The notes beneath the pieces were generated by a model. That model worked only from the letters and a program-made list of their open reading frames with translations. It was not told the DNA's origin and made no database searches. This document shows, one piece after another, positions 43,622-54,000 of a stretch of 64,000 bases of DNA. Position 1 is the first letter of the stretch. Every line of letters begins with the position of its first letter. The stretch is from positions 682,001 to 746,000 of the forward strand of contig CAJQUW010004613.1 in NCBI GenBank assembly GCA_907163375.1, written 5' to 3'. Origin of the DNA: Prostheceraeus crozeri (lineage: Eukaryota; Platyhelminthes; Polycladida; Euryleptidae). Made by a program: the position numbers and the translations under genes.

Positions 43622-43876
43622 CTATTGGCTGGAATAGTCAATGGGTATGACGGTTAGGTTGTCATAGATCCTATACCGCCGAAGTCGTACTGGTGCATCT
43701 GGCACCTTTCGGATGCGGGTGGTATTTGGAGTCCACACCTCATCCGTCCAAACGATCCTCTTGATCTTCCCCTTCTTCTCATCCTTCTCATCCCACTCGT
43801 CGAGGATGACGAACTCGGGAATGGCGTTGTCTTCATCGGTGAAGACGGGAATGTTGTCGGTAGATGTCGCTTCCAT
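43622..43876 (-). CDS. 84-aa acidic/basic small protein, right-arm copy
   Basis: Mirror of 26278-26532, identical peptide by eye. A TATA box (TATATAA on the minus strand) is at 43918-43924, and the 135-bp repeat copies lie on both sides. Confidence 0.5.
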   Translation of the reverse strand: MEATSTDNIPVFTDEDNAIPEFVILDEWDEKDEKKGKIKRIVWTDEVWTPNTTRIRKVPDAPVRLRRYRIYDNLTVIPIDYSSQ

Positions 43877-43917
43877 CGTGACTTCAAATTGAATGAGAAG
43901 CGCTACAATCTTCTGGC

Positions 43918-43924
43918 TTATATA
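43918..43924 (-). promoter_or_regulatory. TATA box for the 84-aa gene, right arm
   Basis: Mirror of 26230-26236, 42 bp upstream of the start codon. Confidence 0.55.
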
Positions 43925-44148
43925 GGGTTTTCAACAATGAATTGCTCAACAGCGAATCAGAATGCTTCAGGGATAGCAATCGACTGCATAATGTTCAAGT
44001 TGACTGATAGCAGATTCAACTTAATGATAGTATTCGCCAGTCCGAAGACTGCCCAGGGCAAACCGCGAGGTTCTATCATGTCTTGCCCCATGGTGGCCCT
44101 TAAGAGAGCCGATGGTTCATTCTCGGGATGATTGAAGGAATATGGGGC

Positions 44149-45483
44149 TCAAGCTTGCCGCTTCGCCTCCGGCTCGTTGACGGAGGCAGATGGGCGCTTC
44201 TCTTTGATATCTGTAAAGAAAGAAGTTGTTAGTTATCATCTTGAACTCTAAGTTACTTGTTTTAACTTGCAGATCTTCTCCGGACGTGGTTCAAACAGGA
44301 ATCCTGTGATTGCCTCCTTATGGTCGAATGTAAAATGAAGGCATTCGATACCTTTTTTAGCCCTGCTGTAACACATTTCGTCTCTGCCACGTTCACAGAG
44401 GAGCGGTCTTGCGGGCACACGTCCTTTCTTATCCAGGGGAATGTGGAGGCGACTTGATCGTCGAGTACTGCTACTCATCACTTGTTGGTGCAGCTCCTGA
44501 TTAGTCGCCACCACCTTCCCCAACTGCTTTCGCAGCCCTTCCAACTCCTCCCTCATCTTTCTCAACTCCTTCTCTTGACTCTCTCTCTCGATCAGGAGCT
44601 GTTCTTCTTTAGCCTTACTAGCGAGGTGCGAGAACCTCTCGCGATCGAGCTCTCCTTCTTTCTCAAAAAGACTAGCTTGAGTCTTCTTGAGCTCCTGAGT
44701 GACTCGCGAGAGGTTCTCGGAACTCGCTTTATAGAAGAAACAGTCCCTCTTCCACACCTCCAACTCATTCTTCAACTTGTCATAGTTATCGACCAGTGGT
44801 GGGCGCATAATGAAGTTGCGACATTGAGCCGCAATCCCACCACTACTCGATAACTTAGCCGGCTGCACCTCGCTATCGAGGTCAACTTCCCTCACCGCCT
44901 CTACCTCGCTATCGAGGTAGACACTCTCGACTAGGTCAGCCTTCGTCGAGCCTTTTTCCTCCTCCTCCTCTTCCTCACTGTCGCTGCTACTAGTAGCCGA
45001 CTCATCGCTAGAGGAGGAGGAGGATTTACTCGACTTCGGAGAAGACTCAATCGGGGTGGGTGAGAGAGCCTTTGCTGGCACGCTAGATGAAGGAACCTCT
45101 GCTGACGCGATAGACTCGACAGCACACTGAGTCTCCAGAATCGGGGTGGGTGAGAGAGCCTTTGCTGGTGCACTAGATGAGGGAGGCTTTGGTGACGCGA
45201 TAGCCTCGACAGCGCACTGAGTCTCCAGAGCTTTCAACTCTGAGCTGAAGAGACTTTGCTTCGCCTCCTCAGTCAGCTCTGGTTGACTGCAGTTGCTATG
45301 CTTCGCATGCCACTCCGGTAACGTCTCGACAAGGCGAGATGCATTATGGCTGCTGCAAAAGTATCGAATGCCCCCTACCATTCGCTTATTTACACAAGAG
45401 TGTTTCTTGAAGGCATCACTACGAAAAATCTTTGCACAAACGCAGAGCTTGAAAGCCGTCTTGGCATTATTGTAGTTAACCAT
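44149..45483 (-). CDS. 424-aa Cys-rich/acidic/coiled-coil protein, right-arm copy
   Basis: Mirror of the left gene: exon one 44271-45483, exon two 44149-44210, same intron length. Scattered substitutions (for example CVCAKIF against CVCTKIF, SNCSQ against SSCSQ, QLLIE against QILIE) show that the two copies are separate but close. The domain layout is the same: Cys/His N-terminus, PAKALSPTPI repeats, serine and acidic runs, coiled coil, basic tail. Confidence 0.65.
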
Positions 45484-46209
45484 TTTCTGAAGTGAAAAGG
45501 GGGAAACAATGATTATAATTCCGTAAACGTTTGATAGCAAACGATTGATTCCTAGTTTATAAAAACGGAAAAGAATGATTTTACACTTAGTGAGATGATA
45601 GATTTGAGTATAGTGAGTGGCACTAGATCCCGTCGACAGCCCGAAGGCCTTGTACTGATCACTAGGGAAGTGAGAGATCTTCCCCGATACCCGCTATTTA
45701 CAGCTTAAGACATCATTGTCACTGCCCCGAAGTGGTAACAGTAACGCCGAGTCAAAGGTAGTGAACAGTAGCTGGGATCTAACCCCTCAAAGCTGCCTTA
45801 GACTTAGTTAAATTTGAAATCTGATAGTAGATTTGAACTCAGCATACTTGAAAACCCCAGAAAACCTCCAAAACTAGTGAATTTAAATTTTTCAACCTTT
45901 TAGTATACTGTCACTTAGGCCAGGTCAATAGCGACCGAACCTTTTTTGAATCAAGTCAAACGGACTTGTAGAAGCAAAGTTACAAGCCTTTAAAGTTTTG
46001 GAGTCTTTTATGGCCTGGAGACGAAGGCCATCTCCTGGCTAACCTCTAAGTCTGACGCCTTAGCTGATATCAGCAATGAAATTTTCTAAGTCGGTTTCTT
46101 ACAGAAACTCGGGATTTGGAATGTCCGAAGCTATCATCGGAGCTCAGAGAGACGACCTACCTCTGACAATCGTTCTCGTCTTAATGACAAGTCTCTCTCG
46201 GTTCCCAGC

Positions 46210-46216
46210 TTATATA
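46210..46216 (-). promoter_or_regulatory. TATA box for the 424-aa gene, right arm
   Basis: Mirror of 23912-23918 (TATATAA on the minus strand), with the same CRE-like ATTACGTCATC upstream. Confidence 0.5.
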
Positions 46217-46739
46217 GTGTGTGGCGATCAGCTGATGACGTAATACCCATCATCCAAACACTAAAAAACCCGTCTATCGCCGGTTCTAGTGCTCCGATTG
46301 AGCTGGAAATACACCATTTCCATGTAGAATTTGACGCTGAATCCGAATCTGGCCTCCGTTTTCCCATCCGATGCTTCGTTTTGGCTCTACAGTAGGCAGC
46401 CATCGCAAAAATTCTAACTGTCGTTTTTCCGAAAAATGTTGAACATTTTTCTCTCCGATTGACTTGAAACTCGCCGATTGACTTGAAACTCACCATACAG
46501 ATAGAGAATTTCACGCTGATTCCAAATCTGAAATCCGTTTTCCCATCCGATGCTTCGTTTTGAAGCTAGAGCCCAAAACGTCCCAAATTCTAACTCTGTC
46601 GTTTTTCGCCAATGTCCCAAAATCTTAAATGGCGTCTCACATCTAAACGAAGACAGATAGGAACAAGTCGATTCTTTCAGTGAATTTGTCTCACTCTTAG
46701 CTTTCAAACGAGCTATCGCACGACAAAATCCGTCCACTG

Positions 46740-47340
46740 GAAGCCAAAATCGAAGCGAGCTGTCCAGAGGGGGGGGGACGTCAGCGAAAATTTTTCTCTC
46801 CGATTGACTTGAAACTCACCCTACCGATGCAGAATTTCACGCTGAATCCGAATCTGGCCTCCGTTTTCTCATCCGATGCTTCGTTTGGGCGCTACACACC
46901 AAAACGTCCCAAATTCTAACTCTGTTAAAATTTTGAAGAAAAATTTTTTCTCGCCGATTGCCTTGAAACTCACCCTACCGATGCAGAATTTTACGCTGAA
47001 TCCGAATCTGGCAGCCATTTCACCATCCACGACAACCTAGACGGTCGCCCACGTCAACCTAGACGGTCGCCCACGTCAACCTAGACGGTCGCCCACGTCA
47101 ACCTGGACGGTCGCCCACGTCAACCAGGCGGTCGGACCAACTCACCCGAGTCTCACACTCTGTCGTTGCAGAGGGGGGGGGGAGTCAGCGAACATGTTGT
47201 GAACGTGAACCAACCTGGCCGGCACACCACGACAGACCACAACCTCTGTCGTTCCAGAGGGGGGGGACTCAGACCCGAAGCACCACGGCGGCCGACCACG
47301 ACACTCTACCGTTCCAGAGGGGGGGGGAGTCAGCGATGGC
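46740..47340. repeat. outer repeat zone with G-runs, right arm
   Basis: Mirror of the left outer zone, with the G-run motif near 46765, 47170, 47258 and 47318. The 22-bp tandem repeat lies at about 47033-47130. It has fewer copies of the ~480-bp repeat than the left arm. Confidence 0.75.
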
Positions 47341-47382
47341 GGCCATCTTGCGCTATCTGGTGTTTGTCACTTCCTTACTACT

Positions 47383-47870
47383 CACATCGCAGGATAGCAG
47401 TAAGACATATGACAAAAACTAACATTTGATAACATTTCCAAACAATAAAATGTGGATTTCTGTTATGCTTAAGTCTTTTGACAAATGATAAAGACTTGCA
47501 ATACTTTTATGCACTTGTCTGGTCCATAAAAGATCATATGAGAAAAACATGCCTAAAATGTTAATATGTTTAACTTGTTCTATGCGACAGTCCTTTATGA
47601 ATACATTTAGGAGTTCAGTCTTCTGACATTGTCTAACTACTGACATGCATTTGGTTTTAACAGTGTTAACAGAGAGATGCTTAGATAAACACCACATACA
47701 AAAATGATCAATGGCAGACTGGAAATTACTTTGAGAGTTTTTGTTTACAAGCTCAATAACAGTAATATCATTGGCATAAGCAATTATCTTGGTTATCAAT
47801 TTCAGGAAAGTCATTGATCTTAGTCAGTGATCTGAAAGTCATTGATTTTAGTGTAGCATATCTATCTATC
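47383..47870 (-). pseudogene. LINE reverse transcriptase fragment (right half)
   Basis: The minus-strand frame 47419-47814 encodes the palm and thumb part of a CR1/Jockey-like polymerase: IAYANDITVI (degenerate YADD box, second D kept, first replaced by N), then FCMWCLSKHLSVNTVKTKCM and ILGMFFSYDLLW. In-frame stops and a frameshift lie on both sides. It continues into 21782-22135 across the giant palindrome. It is cut on its 5' side near the hAT end at 47881. Confidence 0.65.
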
Positions 47871-47880
47871 TCTTCAAAGC

Positions 47881-48760
47881 ACGGGCGTAGCGTCAGGGGG
47901 GAACGGGGGGGCAGTTGTCCCCTCACTTTTTGTGAACAAGGAAACTCATAGAAATCTCCTTGCACAACATGATCTCTTTATTGGTGTATATATAGCTTGT
48001 GTATCACTGTTTCTCAAACGAACGGTGTAAGATTTTCTTGAAATATTTTCTGTGCAACTAATTTTCTGGGTGTATGCGGTCAGATATATTTTTTTGGTCA
48101 GATAAAAGTCAGATATATTTTTTTGGTCAGATAAAAGTCAGATAAATTTATAAAAATGATCAGATTTTTTTGCAGCCACTAAGTAGTAATGATGTTGAAT
48201 TGTATTATAGCTTTCAAAGCTGTAGATTTTCAGAATTTCTGAAAGAATGTCAAACAAATGAACCTTTGCTACCTCACCTGCATAGCGCTTTGAAGACATT
48301 GCTCGACAGTTGTCCTCTTCGATTCATCAAACATCGATTCTTCAACGCAGTACCGGTATTGCCAATTGTGTCCAATTCGTTTTTCACGAGAAAATGACTT
48401 TGGAACCTGGTAAAGTTGACATAGGCCTTGGTGTCAAACAGCCATCCGGTCAACCTTATCAAAAGGCAACGCTGATGAGTATTCACGTCAGATAGTGCGG
48501 GACTTCAAGGTCGAGTACAGCAGTCATTAATCAACATGAAAAAGTTGGTGATGCCAACTCCTCTCGCTAATACGTTAGTTCGAGGTTGTGCTGCTCTCGA
48601 TCCGACAACCATATGCTCATGTGTCGAGGAAGAACTGATTGAATTTCTAGCTCAGTCTTCGCTAATCCTGGTACAATATATATTTGTTTTTAATTTTCAA
48701 GTTTTAATTTATCTAAACCATATACTATTCTTTGCAGCTATATATTTAATAGATGCTTAG
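47881..48760 (+). pseudogene. decayed hAT-type transposon fragment
   Basis: Begins CACGGGCGTAGCGTCAGGGG followed by a G-run and CAGTTGTCCCC, the style of ends in hAT elements related to ZMYM/ZBED transposases. No right end is found. Further in, plus-strand pieces in different frames read FSEFLKECQTNEPLLPHLHSALKTLL (about 48220-48300), KVDIGLGVKQ (about 48411) and HEKVGDANS. The first two match the C-terminal part of this transposase class. Frames are broken repeatedly and the internal part is missing, so it is dead and old. Confidence 0.5.
48077..48165. repeat. ~29-bp tandem repeat
   Basis: About three copies of GTCAGATATATTTTTTTG followed by GTCAGATAAAA, inside the decayed hAT fragment. Confidence 0.8.
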
Positions 48761-51053
48761 ATTATATGCAAATAGTTTGTTTCCACTGAAGTCATACTGT
48801 ACTTATTATTGTATATGAGGCAAATTCGCACGATGTGCAGTGCTACGACAGCCTGCGTTTTTTCTCGAGTATCTGCGTTTCTGCGTTTTTTTTCACTTAC
48901 TGCGTTAATTTTGTGAATAACTGATCACAACAAGAAGATAATGTAGGTACAGATAATTTCCAAAAAGGGCTATTACACAGGCACGTTCAGCGAGAAGGGT
49001 GTAGCATGATAATGATAATCACAATCATTTTCTGTATATCATATCGTCACCGTAGCATGTAGCCTATCTCATTTTCGGCAATGTTTCAGTAGACACAAGA
49101 GATACAAATAACAGTCTTAAACAAAATAGTAAATAATGAACCAAGTTTAGTTTGTATCGTCAACAAGATACGTGTACTTGCTAAGGCTAGTTTCTATGAT
49201 AAACTACATTACAAACAATCTAATTGATTACTGTAAACGTAAACAGAATTGAGATCGGTAATATGTATTAATGAGATAGGCAATATGTACATTAAATGCG
49301 CATTTGGATTTAATCTAGTTTTATATCTAGGAGCGATAGACATGTCCATAATATGTTTTGAAAATCTTGGAAAATTATGTAGAGTGGCTTAGCATCATCT
49401 TGGTGATATCTTAAACATAAAACAATCGTAGTAGGAGTGGTGTACTCGTATGTTTAGGACCGAAATGTAGGCACCGAGTTAGGCAAAACATTCATAAGTG
49501 TGAGTTAGATATTCATTGACATAAGGATGACTTCACAAAATCTATTTAGAGTTTTTCTAGGAAAATCACTTCTTATAAAGCTTGTCATAAACATAATGAT
49601 GGACATCATTCGGGGGACTATGCTTTGGTTCTCTCAAGTCATGGGCAGTGCTGTTACCAATTTTATTTCCCAGAGGGATGTAACTCAATGACGATCCGGC
49701 AATTTTTTGAAATATCTAAGACAACATTTTTACGTTGAAAAGTGAAGGATTTCGCCGAGCAGTTTTTATGAGAGTAGCTTGTCTTAGAACACATGCGTCG
49801 GTACAAATATTTCTCTCTATATATATCTTCGAATGAATATTATTGTATTCCATTAGCGTTTGACCTTGTAGATATACCAATTATTTCTGAGTTATGATGA
49901 CTCCGGTTTTCTGCACTACTGGCACGACTACAATTAAGTATTCAATATTAGTATAACATTTTTGCTTTGATAACCAGTTGTCGCTTAAAATGACAGGTTT
50001 TACATGTGGATGGTGCTCAATGTACTCATTTAAGTGTTCTGTCTGTATTGAAGCCAAGATGTATATATACCTAGATAAATCGCCGTGCGTCTCATCCCAT
50101 ACATAGCAGAATTGCTATGAGTAACTGTCAAAAATTGTCAAATTGTGAACTTGCAAACGGTAGCAATAATGCATAGCACCAACTTTTGTTTCGAGACAAA
50201 CAATAACTTTTTGAGCAACCATCGTCCACATCGAGTCCTCATTACAATTTGTGATAGCTTTATCTATTTCCAATGCGTTTTCACTGTCTATACGTAACCT
50301 TTGAGATTGAATTGTTTGAAATACCGGTACTGGTAGGTACTACACAATTCGTTTTGTGTTGGCGCCCATACGTTGAATGAATTGAGTGAATACAAAGTTG
50401 AATTGTGCAGTAGTCTCAAAAATTGGCCTCAACCCGACCCGATAAAATCCAAGAAGAACCCGAACCCGTCATGGCTTGAAAGATTCTCGAACTCGGGACG
50501 GCCCTACCCATAGGTTGAAACTTATGATATGAATGAAATATATCATTCAGGGAAGTTTGTCCATTGAATGATTTAATTTAATTTTTGAGTTCTTATCTAT
50601 GAAAATGTGAGCTAATTCAAAATTGAGATAACTTAACCCATTTCCTGGCCATGCCGATCATACCTTAAAATCTAACTTAAGTGTATCATACCCAAATTAA
50701 AATGATTTTTCATGTATCCCGAACCTGGTAATTTTTTCAACCAGAACAGATCCTGATCAGCCCGAATTCACACCTCTACTCTAAAATGATGAACTTGTAT
50801 TCAGGAAAAAAATTGCGATATACACAAATTCACAACATTATGGATCGTAAATATGAAATATGTAAACTATAAACCGTATTTATTCAACCGAGAAATCTAG
50901 TTGATGGGGATCGGGCTAGTGGTATATCTCGGAATTACAGTACCGTGCTGCGTTGATTTATTCTGAGTAAGAAATTCAAAACTAGTGGTGCTCACTCCTG
51001 CGTTAATGTCATCGGATGTTTCGTCATTAATGAAGTTTTTCCTACAATTTCAG
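48761..51053. other. non-coding, nothing recognised
   Basis: AT-rich DNA without a supported gene; probably 5' flank or a long first intron of the gene starting at 51054. Around 50405-50510 and 50700-50770 there are ACCCGAACCCG-like words of unknown origin. Confidence 0.35.
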
Positions 51054-54000
51054 ATGCGAAGAAAAGCTAAAAGGAAAGCAATTCACAAAATGTAAGTAAG
51101 CGTACCCGTGTGATTAAAATTTGAAGGAATATATCTCAGTATTTGAAATTGCAGATTTTCAACAAGCACTTCACAGGTAATGGGTAGTTTCAATGTTAAG
51201 TTATGTTATTGTTCTGATTGTGCGATGTGTTAATATTCACAAATCGTTCAAATATTATTAAATATATATTATAGGTTAACTGAGGTCATGAAATGCACTT
51301 CATTTGTAATGGTTTTACCTAAAAAGCTACGCTTTGTGGTATGAAATATAAACACACATTATATGACGTTTGATGACTTAGATTTCAGCAATCTGAATTC
51401 ACTCCTTTTGAGCTGTGATTATGACGTTTGAAAAAGATGCATTTATATACTAAATAATAAGAGTACAACGTACACGGTTTTCAGTCCGGTCGGACAGCCA
51501 GACACAACATTTCAATTGAATCAAACTATAGGGAGTAAGTACATAGGCTACAATGCATACTGTAGTTTGTCAAAACTCATTTTGCATATTAATAGGCATT
51601 TTGATGTTATTGCGATCAACCTATTCAAATGTAACTCTTTCGGTTATCTGTGGATTTGGTATTCAGAAATGTGAGTGAAATTTAGGGAAATCACGTCAAA
51701 AATAAATTTATGTATTTCAATGAAAAGATAATATCCTATATATAAAAATAGGCAAGATACACAATTCCACGGTTCGTTCAACCGCCGTATGAACAAATTA
51801 GCTGTCTTCTTGAATACCGATTCATAAGAGGGGAAATAGTATTATTTTCCCACTTAGTGTATAATAGTAGTATTATTAGACACTACTGGTTACATAACTC
51901 ACTTCTCTCATATTTCGAGAAGTATTTCATCATTCAATCGTTTTAGAAGCAAAACTTTTTCATTTTTCGACTACTCGGTGGGAAGAACTAAATTCCGAAG
52001 AACGTTACATTTTTTGGAAGTTTATTTTCCATGAATACTATTATGCGACACTCTTTACCGAAAATAATCTCTTAATACCTTTTAGAAGACGCCACACATT
52101 TTGTTCATTTCAAAATTTTGCTTCATTTTGCTTGAGCAATGTGTTCCGATTTGCATGAGAAACTGCAGATCATATTACGGTTACAAAAAAACATACTTTT
52201 CGAGTACCGGTAATTATTTTGAAAAGTTCTGTAGCGATTCTGTTAATATCAGAATTGATCAAGTCAACATTATAGCGACGTTATCTTTGGACAGTTATTG
52301 AATTTCAACTATAATTGGAAAGATGTGAGGATGCTATATAACATAGGTATTATATTTTGACTTTGATTTAATATTTCGGACTAACTGAACATACCCGGCA
52401 CGTGCAGTTGTTAGTTAAATAGGAACAGTTAAAGAATGTGTCAGTTCAAGAATCATAATTATCAATAGTCATAACCTCAAGAGTTTCTCTCATGTAGTGT
52501 GAGTGAAACCAACATCCATCCAATTCTCTTCCCATCCTCTCTCCATCCGCCTCAACAAACCACCGTCATGAAACATCTAGGAACTTCTTCGTCCTTAGTG
52601 TTTTCTGAACGGTCTTCCGTGGCATGTTATAAACAAATATTCAAAGCTTTCAGAGGGTTTCATACATGAAAGTCGTCACCAAAAATGGGCAAAATTGTGA
52701 TACTTCTCCTATGATTTATAAGAAGACTTGCGAAATTACTCCACTTTCAAATAATACTAAGCGTATGTATTTCAGTGAAAATGAAATTGTTCTTACCAAG
52801 ATAGGTTCATATTTCATAAAGACAAAAAATAATAATAACATAAAGTTAAAGCGTCTTTGCGCCAATGTGAAAATACCTGATGATATAGGATGATTATAAG
52901 ATACATTACTATCTGTTCTCATTTGTCGCATTTTTGTGTTAAAATCAGCAGATTACATCTAAAGTCTTCCAAAGTAAGCTATTATTTGTTAGATACTGTG
53001 TCTTCATATTTATTAGTCCTAACTTCTTTCAGGAATGTGATGAAAACTTGTCAGATGAATTGGAAATCAACATGAACGTGGATCTCGATGATGATGGCGA
53101 TACTGTCATCATGTCAAATGAAGTACGTATGATATACTTGTAATTAAACTTAATCACAAATTGTCAGTGATTTCAGGTTGATCAGTATATATATCAATAT
53201 TTCTAAACTGAGCCGTTAGCCTACTGTCTAATTTCATATTTTGACAGTGGCCGTTGCGCATAAAACTATATCTTCAATTCTTCCAGAAAAACATTTTTAC
53301 GTCTGGAAATATGTTACAGTTGATGGGAATGCGTGTTCAAATTTGTATAGTATTTTGACTATACTTAACTATTTAATAGTATTTTAAGAATATAAGGATT
53401 TTTGTAAAATTCATTTTGGGAATCTCATACCATGTTCATTGCATGAGACAGGCTGTTGACGTATATGAATGTCAAGATTAACATCTAAAATATCTACCAA
53501 ATTAGCAATATAAATCATCTATGATAATAGAATTCGACTACCTTGTGTTCATCAGAAGAGTTGTTCGAGCACTTCGAACAACTGTTCTAATGAAAATAAT
53601 CATGAAATTTCTGAATGATACATGTATTTTTAAATGAAATCTGCAGTAGTTGTTAGAAGCTAAGCATTTCCTTAGCCATCAATGCATCAATTAAGACTTG
53701 AAATAATGAATTACGTTTATTTTCTTGATAATTCAGGTGCACAGCGTGCACAAGGTTGTCACACTTGTTGAATTCTGCAGTTACATTAACTTGATTAAAT
53801 TCGACATTATAATTGTTTTCCAAATTTTGTTTGGGTTTACGTAGCTATAATAGTTTTGAAATGATGGTATGATATGAAAGAGGATACTCCTTTCAGGTTG
53901 TAATGGAAAAAGAAAACTTGTTTGATGACGAGATAGTATCTTGGATGAATGAGGTAAGTAAATGGTTTATTATTTGTGGTGTCAGTTTTTTTATCGTTGA

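Larger units (their letters stand above)
22136..47382. mobile_element. 25.2 kb giant palindromic mobile element, 6-bp TSD
   Basis: The outer ends are perfect inverses (start AGTAGTAAGGAAGTGACAAA) and the flanking sequence CACATC is duplicated at 22130-22135 and 47383-47388. The inverted arms meet at a centre near 32517. The arms are 10.4 kb and 14.9 kb; the right one is longer through satellite expansion and an internal duplication. Both arms carry the same genes, all reading inward. A 6-bp duplication and AG...CT ends are known from Polintons, but I see no polymerase B, integrase, protease, ATPase or capsid gene, so that link is only a hint. No transposase is recognised. The arms differ by scattered substitutions and by several larger blocks, so the structure is not a simple assembly mirror. 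It appears fairly young, because the arms are still nearly identical in the gene zone. Confidence 0.8.
32518..47382. repeat. right arm of giant palindrome
   Basis: Inverse of the left arm with the same gene order. It is longer by about 4.5 kb because the core satellite was amplified in roughly 1.6-kb blocks and the inner gene end was duplicated (36540-37276). Its outer repeat zone is shorter than that of the left arm. Confidence 0.8.

Noticed and set aside
22136-47382. Assignment of the palindrome to Polintons
   Set aside because: The 6-bp duplication and AG...CT ends fit, but I found no polymerase B, integrase, protease, ATPase or capsid gene. I keep it as an unclassified element.
22136-47382. 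Assembly artefact (mirror-image joining of reads)
   Set aside because: The arms differ by substitutions, satellite length, an extra gene fragment and outer repeat number, and a clean target duplication in a LINE flanks the whole. Long reads would settle it.
52666-52893. 75-aa frame as an extra exon of the 51-62.8 kb gene
   Set aside because: An acceptor-like site is present, but there is no donor at a suitable phase, and the exons on both sides already join in phase without it.
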